Below, piece after piece: positions 25,360-34,713 of a stretch of 64,000 bases of DNA (its first letter is position 1; the number at the start of each line of letters is the position of its first letter). The position numbers and the translations under genes were made by a program. The DNA lies in assembly GCF_028771845.1 (NCBI RefSeq), contig NZ_CP118270.1, positions 1,550,001-1,614,000 on the forward strand, read 5' to 3'. This stretch comes from Paenibacillus marchantiae. Lineage in GTDB: Bacteria > Bacillota > Bacilli > Paenibacillales > Paenibacillaceae. The notes under the pieces are model-generated. The model ran no database searches. It was given only the letters and a program-made list of their open reading frames with translations, and had not been told where the DNA came from.

Positions 25360-26082
25360 TTACATGGTGACCTGACCCGTTGGTTTGTTCTTTTTTGGTT
25401 TTCCTTTGGCACGGCTGGCATCCGCATCACTTTGTCCGAAACGGCGCTCCATATAGTGAACCAGGAAGCTGAGCGGTAAGGTCAACACCAGGTAGAACAG
25501 TGCAACAATGGTGTAGACGCTGAGCGGCAGGAACGTATCCGAGTTGATCAGATCGGCAAAATACATCAGATCCATGCCAGCCACGACCGCTAGGATGGAT
25601 GAGTTTTTGACCAGATTGATAAACTGGTTGCCAAGGGACGGCAATACAATCTTGATCGCTTGTGGCAAAATGATCAGGTTCATGGCCTGTACGTAGGACA
25701 GACCGGAAGATCTCGCAGCCTCTAACTGCCCGCGAGGGACCGTCTGAATACCCGCTCGAATCGCTTCGGCAATGAAAGCAGCCGTATAGATGGTCAGACC
25801 GAGTGTACCCGAGATGAATCCATCCAGTGAAATGCCGAGTGCCGGCAATCCGAGATAGAAGAAGAACACGACAAGCAGCAGCGGGATGTTACGGATAAAC
25901 TCCACAAAAGCCGTGCCGATCCAGTTGAGCGGTTTGATGGGGGATATCCGAAAGATAGCCAAGATTGCACCCAGAATAAAGCTGCCAATCAAGGCCATGA
26001 TGCTCACCTGAATGGTGTTGAGGAACCCTTCCAGAAATCGATCCGAATGTTTGATCAGTACGCTGAAGTCCAATTTGCCCAT
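25360..26082 (-). CDS. Amino acid ABC transporter permease (GlnM/GlnP-like)
   Basis: The second permease of the importer is 240 residues from ATG 26082, which has GGAGG about ten bases upstream. A longer in-frame start at 26139 lacks a ribosome-binding site. The EAA loop region is GQLEAARSSGLSYVQAMNLIILPQAIK, nearly the same as in its partner. The lysine-rich C-terminal tail (AKGKPKKNKPTGQVTM) is unusual in length for this family but looks merely cytoplasmic. Confidence 0.88.
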   Translation of the reverse strand: MGKLDFSVLIKHSDRFLEGFLNTIQVSIMALIGSFILGAILAIFRISPIKPLNWIGTAFVEFIRNIPLLLVVFFFYLGLPALGISLDGFISGTLGLTIYTAAFIAEAIRAGIQTVPRGQLEAARSSGLSYVQAMNLIILPQAIKIVLPSLGNQFINLVKNSSILAVVAGMDLMYFADLINSDTFLPLSVYTIVALFYLVLTLPLSFLVHYMERRFGQSDADASRAKGKPKKNKPTGQVTM

Positions 26083-26184
26083 GTAGGCGAAGCCTCCGTT
26101 CTCCAGATGTAGAAGCGGCGATTGCGTCTGCTCATGCATTGCATATCACAGGCGAAGTCGCCGCTTAACCATCATTAATCGGGG

Positions 26185-27018
26185 TTACTCTGGCTTGCTG
26201 CCCAGCCATTTTTCGTGCAACGTATCATATTCACCGCTGTCCTTCAGGTTTTTGAGCAGGCTGTTTACTTCTTCGACGAAGGCTGTGTCGCCTTTACGAA
26301 TTGCTATGCCGTAAGGTTCACTCGTGAAATTGCCACCAACCAGCTTGTAGTTGTTATCCGTCTGCTGCATGCCGATCAGGATGATGTTATCGGTCGTCAG
26401 AGCTTCGCCTTTACCCGCTTTGAGGGCTGTGAAGGCATCCTGATAGTTATCGAATTCCAGCACCTCGGCGTCCGGGGCTTTTTCGCGAATGTTTTGCGCA
26501 GAAGTCGAGCCTTTGACGGCAAGTACCTTCACACCGCTGAGACTTTCGAGACCTGTAATTGTGCTGTCGTTTTTCACAAGCAGGGACTGCCCGGCTTCAA
26601 AATAGACATCGCTGAAATCCACCTGTTCCTTGCGTTCATCCGTAATCGTCATCGTTGCGATGATGAGATCAATGTCGCCGTTTTGCAGCATCGGAATGCG
26701 CGTTTTGGACGTTACTTCCTTCAGTTCTACCTTCGTTTCGTCTCCAAGAATCTGTTTGGCGAGTGCTTTGGCGATATCAATATCGAATCCTTCGACTTCG
26801 CCACTTGCGGGGTCCTTCAAACCGAACAATTTGGTGTCGTATTTCACGCCGGCAATGAGCTTGCCACGCTCTTTAATCTGTTCAATCGTGCCTTTGGCTT
26901 CGGTACTCCCACCAGAACCACCGCTGTTGCTACTTTCCTCTCCAGTGCTACAACCGGACAAGACAAGGGATAGAATCAAGACAAGCATAAACGACGGCCA
27001 CTTTAATACATTTTTCAT
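26185..27018 (-). CDS. Amino acid ABC transporter substrate-binding lipoprotein
   Basis: The 277-residue lipoprotein has lipobox LVLSGC and a Ser/Gly-rich linker. It then folds as a family 3 binding protein: IKERGKLIAGVKYDTKLFG, EGFDIDIAKALAKQILG and LIIATMTITDERKEQVDFSDVYF. The last is the polar amino acid binding signature. The Arg of TITDER and the Asp near YQDAFTALKAG are expected ligand contacts. Glutamine or glutamate is the likeliest ligand; the family can also bind other polar amino acids. Confidence 0.9.
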   Translation of the reverse strand: MKNVLKWPSFMLVLILSLVLSGCSTGEESSNSGGSGGSTEAKGTIEQIKERGKLIAGVKYDTKLFGLKDPASGEVEGFDIDIAKALAKQILGDETKVELKEVTSKTRIPMLQNGDIDLIIATMTITDERKEQVDFSDVYFEAGQSLLVKNDSTITGLESLSGVKVLAVKGSTSAQNIREKAPDAEVLEFDNYQDAFTALKAGKGEALTTDNIILIGMQQTDNNYKLVGGNFTSEPYGIAIRKGDTAFVEEVNSLLKNLKDSGEYDTLHEKWLGSKPE

Positions 27019-27050
27019 TTGGTAAAGACCCCTTTCAAAATGGATTATTC

Positions 27051-27779
27051 TCAGTGGTGAATCAGACGACTCAGAAATTGCTTGGCCCGTTCTTCTCTCG
27101 GGTTGTCGAAAAATTCAGCGGCGGAGGCTTCTTCCACAATTCGGCCTTCATCCATAAAGATGACTCGGTCTGCGACCTCGCGGGCGAATCCCATCTCATG
27201 TGTAACAACGACCATTGTCATCCCGTTATGTGCAAGAGACCGCATGACATCCAGAACTTCCCCGATCATTTCGGGATCTAGTGCAGAAGTGGGTTCGTCA
27301 AAAAGCATGATTTTGGGCTCCATGGCAAGACCTCTTGCAATGGCTACCCGCTGCTGTTGTCCACCGGACAACTGGGAAGGATAACTGTCTGCCTTGTCGG
27401 CAATGCCAACCCGGGTCAAATACTTCATCGCCGTAGAGGCTGCCTGTGCTTTGGGCTGTTTACGCACCTTCATGGGTGCAAGGGTAATGTTATCGATGAC
27501 TTTTTTGTGAGGGTAGAGATTGAAGTGTTGAAATACCATGCCGATGTCACGGCGGAAGAGGTTGATGTCCACCTTTTTCTGATGTAAAGGGACACCACTG
27601 ACGACAAGTTCACCTTCGGTAATCGTCTCCAGACGATTGATGCAGCGGAGCAATGTACTTTTGCCTGAGCCGGAAGGGCCGATAATGACAACGACTTCTC
27701 CTTCTTCAATGTGAAGATGAATATCTTTGAGGACATGAAAATGGCCAAAATGCTTCTGAACACCCCTAAATTCAATCAA
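27051..27779 (-). CDS. glnQ: Amino acid ABC transporter ATPase (GlnQ-like)
   Basis: The protein has 242 residues from the TTG at 27779, chosen because it matches the family start ([20 protein letters not shown]) and follows AAAGGA. A longer frame to 27803 has no ribosome-binding site. Walker A is GPSGSGKST, the signature [13 protein letters not shown], Walker [15 protein letters not shown], and the switch His is in [16 protein letters not shown]. It is first in the four-gene operon. Polar amino acid uptake (PAAT family) is firm; glutamine specificity is inferred. Confidence 0.85.
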   Translation of the reverse strand: MIEFRGVQKHFGHFHVLKDIHLHIEEGEVVVIIGPSGSGKSTLLRCINRLETITEGELVVSGVPLHQKKVDINLFRRDIGMVFQHFNLYPHKKVIDNITLAPMKVRKQPKAQAASTAMKYLTRVGIADKADSYPSQLSGGQQQRVAIARGLAMEPKIMLFDEPTSALDPEMIGEVLDVMRSLAHNGMTMVVVTHEMGFAREVADRVIFMDEGRIVEEASAAEFFDNPREERAKQFLSRLIHH

Positions 27780-28240
27780 GAGACCCCATCCTTTCTGCAA
27801 CATCTGTTTGTAAAAGGAATAATAAGGAATAAATTGAAACTAGTTATTTAATCATACATACTCATCCTGCTAAAGGCAATTGGTTTGTGATAAAACATGA
27901 CATAAGTAATGGGTTTTATAGGGCTATAGCCAGTAATTATGTTATATATTTGTTATATTGCTAGCCTCTTTGTGACGAATCCTGACAGAAAAATGAATCC
28001 ATTCTCCTAGTTGTTTTACAACCATTGGAATAGATGTATAGAGTATACTGGAAGGGATGTTTACTTTATGACTCTGATCATAAAAACAAATAACATCAAA
28101 TTCTGAATCGTACATGGCAAAAAAGCTCAACCTTATGCCCTATGGCATTGATATGATGGAGCGAGAATGCGCTTTCCAGTAAGTAATGCAATATTAAAAA
28201 CAGTCCGATCCAATTATAGGTAGAGAGGATGTTCTGAACG
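27780..28240. other. Divergent intergenic region between amino acid importer and GH28 gene
   Basis: About 460 bases without a convincing gene. It is AT-rich and holds a GGCTATAGCC palindrome at 27922-27931 and a partly symmetrical TATAACAAATATATAACAT run (minus strand) near 27938-27960. Both are plausible promoter-proximal control elements for the importer. No riboswitch or T-box signature was recognised. The GH28 ribosome-binding site (AGAGAGGA) lies at the right end. Confidence 0.4.
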
Positions 28241-29854
28241 ATGAATACATATTACTCCCCACTGGGTACAGGAGAAGGTGTTGAATCCCATACGAAAGCT
28301 TATGAAGTGAGTTTACCTGTCATCCCTGCACGGGATTTTCAGATTACGGATTATGGTGCGGTAGGGGATGGCTTGACCGATAATACCGAGATGTTTCGAC
28401 TGGCTATAGCAGCTTGTGCAGAAGCGGGCGGTGGCCGAATTGTCATTCCGGCGGGTGTTTGGTTAACGGGTCCGATTGTTCTCCGCAGTCGAATTGAGCT
28501 TCATGTTCAGGCGGGTGCTCTGGTTACGTTCAGCCGTAATTTCGATCAATATCCCCTGATTGCGTCCAGCTTCGAAGGTTGGCAGGCAGTGCGGTGTCAG
28601 TCGCCTATTGATGGTGAGCAGTTGGAGGATATTGCGATCACGGGTGAGGGGATTTGGGATGGCGGTGGAGAGGCATGGCGTCCGGTGAAACGATCCAAGA
28701 TTACGGCCTCGCAGTGGAATCGACTGGTTTCCTCGGGCGGTGTGGTGGAGCAGACTGGCGGAGACGAAGCCATTTGGTGGCCCTCGACTTCTGCTCTTGA
28801 AGGCGGTGCGATTGCGAATCGTCTGCATCTGGAGCAAGTGTGTGATGTGGCTGCTTATGACGAAGTCAGAGACTTTTTGCGTCCTAACATGGTCAGCTTG
28901 CGTCAATGTAAACGAGTGCTTTTGGACGGACCGACGTTCCAAAACTCTCCTGCATGGAATCTGCATCCGTGGGCATCCGAGCATGTCACAATTCGTAACG
29001 TGAGTGTGCGAAATCCATGGTTTTCCCAGAATGGTGATGGGCTTGATATCGAATCCTGCCGTCATGTCCTTGTGGAGCAGAGTGTATTCGATGTTGGTGA
29101 TGATGCGATCTGCCTGAAATCCGGCAAGGATGCAGAAGGACGTGAACTCGGTCTGCCCTCGGAATATATTACGATCCGCAATTGCACCGTGTATCACGGT
29201 CATGGCGGTTTTGTCATTGGCAGTGAAATGTCTGGTGGTGTGCAGCATGTCCGGGTCTCGGACTGTACGTTTATTGGAACGGATATTGGGCTTCGCTTCA
29301 AAAGCGCGCGTGGGCGCGGCGGGGTCGTTGAAGATATTCAGGTGGAGCGCATTTATATGAAAGATATCATTATGGAAGCTATTTCGTTTTCCTTTTTCTA
29401 TGCCAATCAGGAGGGTTCCGCTCGTGGTAGCGACTTGACTCAGGAGGTCAGTGAGCAGACTCCGGTGTTCCGGGATATTCGGATATCGGATGTGGTCTGT
29501 GCAGGAGCGGAAACCGCGTTATTGGTGAGTGGACTGCCGGAAATGCCTCTGGATGGTCTGGTCATTCAGGGATATACGGTGACGGCTCGTAATGGGGTGC
29601 ACTGCGCTCATGCGAAGCACCTGCGAATCGCCGAAATGAACGCACATATTACCGATGGATCGTTAATTCATTTGCATCAGTGTAAGGGTGCGGAACTGGA
29701 AGCGATTGAGGGTGTAGGCGCGGACGGTCGGCTTCTGATGGTGACAGGACATGAATCGGCAGGAATCGTATGCCGGGAAAGTGATGCAGATACAGAGGGA
29801 CGCCAAATCTCCGTTGGTCCTGAAGTAAGAAGTGGTGTAATTATCCGCAGGTAA
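28241..29854 (+). CDS. Glycoside hydrolase family 28 (polygalacturonase-like)
   Basis: The 537-residue beta-helix enzyme would hydrolyse galacturonan or related pectin backbones. No signal peptide is present, so it probably acts on imported oligosaccharides in the cytoplasm. GH28 motifs occur in order: QNGDGLDIES (about residue 265), VGDDAICLKSG (about 287), HGHGGFVIGSE (about 322) and IGLRFKSARGRGG (about 352). Together these supply the three catalytic Asp residues, the His and the R-x-K substrate site. The AraC regulator at 29969-30820 is convergent and may sense the same sugars. Rhamnogalacturonan or xylogalacturonan activity is also possible. Confidence 0.9.
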   Translation: MNTYYSPLGTGEGVESHTKAYEVSLPVIPARDFQITDYGAVGDGLTDNTEMFRLAIAACAEAGGGRIVIPAGVWLTGPIVLRSRIELHVQAGALVTFSRNFDQYPLIASSFEGWQAVRCQSPIDGEQLEDIAITGEGIWDGGGEAWRPVKRSKITASQWNRLVSSGGVVEQTGGDEAIWWPSTSALEGGAIANRLHLEQVCDVAAYDEVRDFLRPNMVSLRQCKRVLLDGPTFQNSPAWNLHPWASEHVTIRNVSVRNPWFSQNGDGLDIESCRHVLVEQSVFDVGDDAICLKSGKDAEGRELGLPSEYITIRNCTVYHGHGGFVIGSEMSGGVQHVRVSDCTFIGTDIGLRFKSARGRGGVVEDIQVERIYMKDIIMEAISFSFFYANQEGSARGSDLTQEVSEQTPVFRDIRISDVVCAGAETALLVSGLPEMPLDGLVIQGYTVTARNGVHCAHAKHLRIAEMNAHITDGSLIHLHQCKGAELEAIEGVGADGRLLMVTGHESAGIVCRESDADTEGRQISVGPEVRSGVIIRR

Positions 29855-29968
29855 GAAGGGTTCGACTTAGTATACGCTTAGCATATCACCGCGGGCATCT
29901 CCTGGCGCGCGGTGTCATGATAGGGTGTCATATGACAGGTGTCCGGCTTCGCCAGTCGCTTCCAAGAT

Positions 29969-30820
29969 CTATCGATGTTCTTTGCGATAGCGAAGCGGCG
30001 TGGTCCCGGTCACCTGTTTAAACGTTTTATTAAAATGGGCTGTATGCTCAAATCCGACCTTCTCCGCAATCATTTGCACCCGTTCCTGAGTGGACAGTAA
30101 ACGTCTCTGTGCCTCCCGAACCCGGGTAACACGCAAATATTCACTGAAGCGAAATCCGGTAAAACGGCTGAACATCCGGCTCAAATAGGATGGACTGATA
30201 TAAAATCGCGCTGCGGCCTCTTCCAACGTAAGGGGCTCGGTATAATGATTGTTTACATAAGTGACGATCTCACTGATCTTATCCTGCATGGGATGATGCG
30301 GGACCGGAGAGGATTGCCGAGTATCTTCTTCAACCCGGTGGATCTGAATCAGGATCTGGGCAAGTAGGCTTCTCACCACGATGTCATAATGAGTTCGGCG
30401 CTCCCTGCATTCTTGCAGCATCTGCCATAACATTCGTTCGATCTCGGGCTGTTCCGCATCAGGAAAGTGCAGCAGCCTTGAACGATCGAAGGGAAGCAGA
30501 CCACATATTCCAAGCTCCATCCCGGTGGCAAAAGAAGGCGAGAATCCGATCAGGATTCGTTCAAAGCCGGGAATACTTCCTTTGGACGTCGTATGTACAT
30601 CATGGGGATTGATCAGGATCAAATCACCTTTGCGGGCGGTAAGAAGCTGACCATTCATGGAATAGACGCGTTCTCCTTCAAGCAGATAATACAGTTCATA
30701 AAAAGGGTGGGCGTGAGGCTGTGGCATGGCGTTCCCTTCGTGTCTGCTCATGTGTTCAATGGTGAATGAACTCTCGCCAATTCGATATTTGGGTCCAATC
30801 CGATCCTCTATAACACTCAT
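29969..30820 (-). CDS. AraC family transcriptional regulator with cupin sensor domain
   Basis: The protein has 283 residues from ATG 30820, which follows GAGGGGAGA; the open frame extends another 40 codons without a ribosome-binding site. The N-terminal AraC-binding cupin is HAHPFYELYYLLEGERVYSMNG, with DLILINPHDVH. The C-terminal double HTH is LTLEEAAARFYISPSYLSRMFSRFTG and RVQMIAEKVGFEHTAHFNKTFKQVTG. It probably senses a sugar and may control the adjacent GH28 gene, which it faces. Confidence 0.88.
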   Translation of the reverse strand: MSVIEDRIGPKYRIGESSFTIEHMSRHEGNAMPQPHAHPFYELYYLLEGERVYSMNGQLLTARKGDLILINPHDVHTTSKGSIPGFERILIGFSPSFATGMELGICGLLPFDRSRLLHFPDAEQPEIERMLWQMLQECRERRTHYDIVVRSLLAQILIQIHRVEEDTRQSSPVPHHPMQDKISEIVTYVNNHYTEPLTLEEAAARFYISPSYLSRMFSRFTGFRFSEYLRVTRVREAQRRLLSTQERVQMIAEKVGFEHTAHFNKTFKQVTGTTPLRYRKEHR

Positions 30821-31078
30821 AACACGTCTCCCCTCTGCGCCAGCTGATTTACGGTTAATATCCATATCATAACGGAAAATCCAGTTTGTTGTAAACGCTA
30901 TCATTTGAATAGGGGTCCGACCAGACGAAATGAATAGCATACGGGTGGAATGATTTTCGGCAAGCTTATATATGCTGTAAAGGTGACAAAAGTCTATTCA
31001 TGTTTTACAGTAGGGGGAGTGAGACTAACCTCTGGATAGGGGTGTCTCCAATTCGATTTGGAAGGAAGGAAACAGAAT

Positions 31079-31537
31079 ATGACGACACATGAATTATCGC
31101 CACTCGTTGCTGCATTGAATATGCAGCCGCACGTTGAAGGCGGTTGGTATAAGGAAGAATGGAAGGCATCGTACCAAATTCCACAATCCGTACTGCCGGA
31201 TACATACTCAGGCCCTCGATTCTCGGCAAGTTCGACGTACTTCCTGCTGCACTCCCATGAAGTCTCGGAATGGCATACCGTTTTGTCCGATGAACTTTGG
31301 TTGTGGCATAGCGGCAGTCCAGTAGAATTGAAATTGGGCGGCAACGGGGAAAACCCCGAAAATGAAGAAGTGCTCGTGTTGGGTATGGATATTGCTGCGG
31401 GGCAATCGCCGCAGGTACTCGTTCCAGCCGGAGTATGGCAAACAGCACGTCCGCTGGGTGATGAGCCTGTACTGGTAACGTGTGTTGTAGCACCAGGTTT
31501 CCATTTTGATGATTTCAAACTGGTTTCCAAAGGCTAA
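31079..31537 (+). CDS. Cupin domain protein, DUF985 family
   Basis: The 152-residue soluble protein starts at ATG 31079 behind AAGGAAGGA. It has the DUF985 pattern: MQPHVEGGWYKEEW near the start, FLLHSHEVSEWHTVLSDELWLWHSG as the cupin core, and LVPAGVWQTARP. A conserved small beta-barrel possibly binding a sugar-like ligand; the reaction is unknown. A hairpin in the leader (GAGAC...GTCTC, 31020-31047) sits just before the ribosome-binding site. The gene ends at a bidirectional terminator. Confidence 0.85.
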   Translation: MTTHELSPLVAALNMQPHVEGGWYKEEWKASYQIPQSVLPDTYSGPRFSASSTYFLLHSHEVSEWHTVLSDELWLWHSGSPVELKLGGNGENPENEEVLVLGMDIAAGQSPQVLVPAGVWQTARPLGDEPVLVTCVVAPGFHFDDFKLVSKG

Positions 31538-31559
31538 TATAACTATAAATGAATAAGCA

Positions 31560-31602
31560 AAATCCCGATCCAGGTGCGTGTGCATCCAGATCGGGATTTT
31601 TT
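31560..31602. terminator. Bidirectional terminator
   Basis: AAATCCCGATC pairs with GATCGGGATTT, followed by further T residues. Shared by the cupin gene and the convergent aldo/keto reductase gene. Confidence 0.85.
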
Positions 31603-31632
31603 GATGTTTTCTAGCTTGATTATATATTGAGG

Positions 31633-32460
31633 TTAGAAGTTAAAATTGTCCGGATCGGAACCAAAGCGCTTATTCTCGTTCAATTGATTGATGAGCTCGA
31701 TTTCTTCCGTGGTCAACTCAAAGTCATACAGGTCCGCATTATCGCGAATGCGCTGTGGTGTAACAGATTTAGGTATGGTCACAATGCCATTTTGCAGATC
31801 CCAACGCAGAATGACCTGTGCCGGTGACTTGCTGTATTTGGCAGCGATGTCCTGAAGAAGCGGATGCTCCAGCAGATGTCCCTGACCCAGTGGAGACCAG
31901 GCTTCAATCTGGATCTGATGTTTGCTGCAATACTCCCGTAGCTCCGTTTGAATCAATAGCGGATGCAGTTCCACCTGATTCACAGCAGGTTTAATGGTGG
32001 CATCGGTCATCAGGTCCTCCAGATGGTGAATCTGGAAGTTACTCACCCCAATGGCGCGGATGCGTCCTTCCTTATGCAGCTTCTCCAGCGCTCTCCAGGT
32101 ATCCTTATACTTGCCTTTGACAGGCCAGTGGATCAGATAGAGGTCCAGATATTCCAGTTCGAGTCGTTCCATGCTTGCTTCAAAAGCCGCCAGTGTGGAT
32201 TCGTAGCCTTGGTCCCCGTTCCACACTTTGGTGGTAATGAACAGATCCTCGCGGGCGATTCCGGATTCACGAATACCCTGAGCTACACCGGTTTCGTTGT
32301 TATACGCTTTCGCTGTATCGATACTGCGATAACCTGCCTGGATAGCCGTTTTGACGGCTTCAACCACTTCTTCTCCATCTTTAACTTTGAATACACCAAA
32401 ACCCAGCCAAGGCATTTTGACTCCGTTATAAAGTGTCGTTGTGTCCTGCACGTGTTTCAT
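31633..32460 (-). CDS. Aldo/keto reductase (YvgN/YtbE type)
   Basis: This NADPH-dependent carbonyl reductase has 275 residues, matching Bacillus YvgN (about 276). The catalytic tetrad is visible: Asp in SIDTAKAYNNE, Tyr in the same motif, Lys in LFITTKVWN and His in LYLIHWPVKG. The cofactor-binding C-terminus is IPKSVTPQRIRDN. ATG 32460 follows AGAGGAGG. It probably detoxifies methylglyoxal and other aldehydes, as YvgN does. It is monocistronic. Confidence 0.9.
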   Translation of the reverse strand: MKHVQDTTTLYNGVKMPWLGFGVFKVKDGEEVVEAVKTAIQAGYRSIDTAKAYNNETGVAQGIRESGIAREDLFITTKVWNGDQGYESTLAAFEASMERLELEYLDLYLIHWPVKGKYKDTWRALEKLHKEGRIRAIGVSNFQIHHLEDLMTDATIKPAVNQVELHPLLIQTELREYCSKHQIQIEAWSPLGQGHLLEHPLLQDIAAKYSKSPAQVILRWDLQNGIVTIPKSVTPQRIRDNADLYDFELTTEEIELINQLNENKRFGSDPDNFNF

Positions 32461-32796
32461 GGTCCGAAATTCCTCCTCTGATTCATTCATTATTCCATTA
32501 TGTAATTACCCTGCTGACCGCCGGCCAATCCTAAATGGAGGGCCGTCTGTATTGATTATACTAAAACCTTTTTGGTAATGGAAAAGAATACGACCATTTC
32601 GATAGGAAAAACCCCTCTTTTATCCTTTTTCGCCAGCCAGAGGTTTGGTTTTGACGCTTACGGGTGATAAGATGAAGTATACGAAATATGGAAACCGAAG
32701 CTTTCCTATGGAAGCAATCACAGGAAGAACAGAAGAGCACGGGAAAGTTGGGTGTTATTGAACCCGTGTGATTAACGATAAAGGAGTAAGAATACA
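32461..32796. other. Intergenic region with divergent promoters
   Basis: About 336 bases. On the minus strand TTCCAT, 17 bases, TATAAT (around 32564-32595) is a plausible promoter for the reductase gene. On the plus strand the DUF445 gene has only its ribosome-binding site (AAAGGAG). No ORF, repeat or structured RNA was seen. Confidence 0.35.
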
Positions 32797-34053
32797 ATGG
32801 CTAAACCTAAACAAACCAAAAAAGCAGCAGCTTGGTCTCTCGTTATTATGGGAGCGGGATTTGCCGCATCATTGCCGTTTCAAGGCGGTGTAGTAGGCAA
32901 ACTGCTGGTAGGGTCATTTGAAGCGGGATTGGTAGGTGGACTTGCGGATTGGTTCGCCGTAACAGCGTTGTTCCGTCATCCACTGGGTATTCCGATTCCC
33001 CATACGGCTTTGCTGCCTAAGAATCGGGACAAATTGACTGAAGGCCTTGTCTCCGCGGTGGAAAACAACTTGCTGAACAAGGATAGCATCACCGAGAAAA
33101 TTGCGGGCTTCAAGGCGGCAGAAATCGTTCTGGATACCATGACAAGGGAACTTCACAACGATGGAGTCAAAACCATGATCGATACGCTCTGCAAACGAAT
33201 CCTTGCAGGCCTGCCGTTGGAGCAGATTGCTCCACTGGTTGCGGGCGAGATCAAATCACAGGCGGGAGCCTTCGACCTGGGTCCGATTCTGGAACGTGCT
33301 TCGATCCAGATGAGTGAGCGTGGTTATGATGCCAAAGCACTGGACTATGGTCTGAAGCAGGCAGAGGAATGGCTGGTGAAGCCGGAGACGATCATGTTTT
33401 TGGGTGAAAGCGGCCTAAAGGCAATCAGTGGTATCCAGATGAACGGATTAATGCAATTTGCGATGAATGCGTTCATGGGTTATCTGAACGAGGAGCGTCT
33501 GGGCAGTATTTTGCAAGGATATCTGTTTGACCGGGTGGAGGACATGAAGCGGGAGGGTAGCGCTCTTCGTTACAAAGTGCTAGATCTGTTGCGAACCCAG
33601 GCTATCCGGCTGGCGATGAGTGAAAGTGTGCAGGATGGAGTCAACGGCTGGAAAAACAACATGCTGGATGGATGGAACGCAGATGAAACCGTGCTGAACA
33701 AACTCACTGAATTGAGGGAAAAGGCGCTCGCTGCAATGGAAGATGGCCAGTATGTGGAGACGTTTGCTCTACCCGCGATTGAGCGGGTATTGTCTGATTT
33801 GCGGTCAGACGATGCTTTATTGGCTGGATTGAATGCGAAGATTGTGGAAGGTGTAACGACGCTGCTAGAGAAAAACCATTCCAAAATCGGCAACCTCGTA
33901 CGCGAAAATGTCGACAAAATGGATAATGCCTCACTGATCTCCTTGATTGAGGATAAGGTAGGACAGGATCTGCAGTGGATTCGGATTAACGGGGCTGTTA
34001 CCGGATTTATAATCGGGATTGCACTGACCGCCCTGCGGATGGTATTGGAGTAA
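32797..34053 (+). CDS. DUF445 family membrane-associated protein
   Basis: The 418-residue protein has an N-terminal helix pair (SLVIMGAGFAASLPF; LLVGSFEAGLVGGLADWFAVTALF) and the conserved FRHPLGIPIPHTALLPKNRDKL loop that defines DUF445 (YheB/YjiN-like). A long amphipathic helical middle and a C-terminal helix (INGAVTGFIIGIALTALRM) follow. The family's role is unknown; it probably anchors at the membrane. Start ATG 32797 follows AAAGGAG. The gene ends with a compact terminator. Confidence 0.88.
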   Translation: MAKPKQTKKAAAWSLVIMGAGFAASLPFQGGVVGKLLVGSFEAGLVGGLADWFAVTALFRHPLGIPIPHTALLPKNRDKLTEGLVSAVENNLLNKDSITEKIAGFKAAEIVLDTMTRELHNDGVKTMIDTLCKRILAGLPLEQIAPLVAGEIKSQAGAFDLGPILERASIQMSERGYDAKALDYGLKQAEEWLVKPETIMFLGESGLKAISGIQMNGLMQFAMNAFMGYLNEERLGSILQGYLFDRVEDMKREGSALRYKVLDLLRTQAIRLAMSESVQDGVNGWKNNMLDGWNADETVLNKLTELREKALAAMEDGQYVETFALPAIERVLSDLRSDDALLAGLNAKIVEGVTTLLEKNHSKIGNLVRENVDKMDNASLISLIEDKVGQDLQWIRINGAVTGFIIGIALTALRMVLE

Positions 34054-34074
34054 CTCATTGATAATGGCAAGATT

Positions 34075-34105
34075 AGGGCCGCTCTCTGGAGCAGGCTCTT
34101 TTTTT
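34075..34105 (+). terminator. Terminator after DUF445 gene
   Basis: GCC-GCTC pairs with GAGC-AGGC around TCTG, followed by a run of seven T residues. Confidence 0.7.
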
Positions 34106-34313
34106 GTCTGGGCAAATGATAAATAGAGAAATGATGCAAAAACAGTTGAATTGGGTAATGTACACCCGAATGCTCTATTGGAATCATTTAGGAACAAAGT
34201 TACATAAAAACGATGCCAACAGCCGATGTGATCATGTTGATTTTGTACTATGATGCAGATAACAGAAGAAAAGAGTGGGTATACGATTTAATGATAAAGA
34301 AAAGGTGATTGAT

Positions 34314-34673
34314 ATGAGGTTGAAGCGACGACTCGCATGTATATTTTTTTTGACCATACTATCTACTTTCATTTTGGGAGGATGTCAGAACATGAAGGAA
34401 AGTGAAAAACAGGCCTATTTTAAAGAAGCCGAAGCGGAAGCCGTAAAATATCTGAAAAATAAATATGAACTGGATGTCGTGATCACAAATAAAGAGCTGT
34501 TACCTGAGATGGCGCTTGATTCTATTGCTATGGAAGGGCATGTGGTTGAACATGAAGAGCAAGAATTTACGATCTCGTACGACTATGAAGATAAAAAAAT
34601 CAAAAACTTTGGCATGAGTCCAGCAATTAAGGAAGCAATTATAGCTAAGGGGTATGATCCGTTTAACAAATAA
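34314..34673 (+). CDS. Small lipoprotein, possible partner or immunity protein of the lipase-WXG gene
   Basis: The 119-residue protein starts at ATG 34314. It has a basic, hydrophobic leader and lipobox (FILGGC, Cys near residue 24). The charged mature domain (ESEKQAYFKEAEAEAVKYLK, DVVITNKELLP) resembles DUF1433-type lipoproteins that accompany secreted toxins in Bacillus. The next gene encodes a lipase-like protein with a WXG100-like end. Genes this close and in this order often encode immunity or chaperone functions, but that is inference. Confidence 0.6.
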   Translation: MRLKRRLACIFFLTILSTFILGGCQNMKESEKQAYFKEAEAEAVKYLKNKYELDVVITNKELLPEMALDSIAMEGHVVEHEEQEFTISYDYEDKKIKNFGMSPAIKEAIIAKGYDPFNK

Positions 34674-34713
34674 ATCATAACTCAGGATTGATTTTCTTGG
34701 AGGTGCAACCGTT

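Noticed and set aside
27903..27960. Possible TnrA/GlnR site before the glutamine-type importer
   Set aside because: The TGTTA...TATAACA-like symmetry does not fit the TGTNAN7TNACA consensus on either strand.
27942..28130. Minus-strand open frame of 62 codons starting MSFFAMYDSEF
   Set aside because: It starts with TTG and has only a weak AAGG sequence in front, lies in the AT-rich promoter region of the amino acid importer, and shows no recognisable domain.
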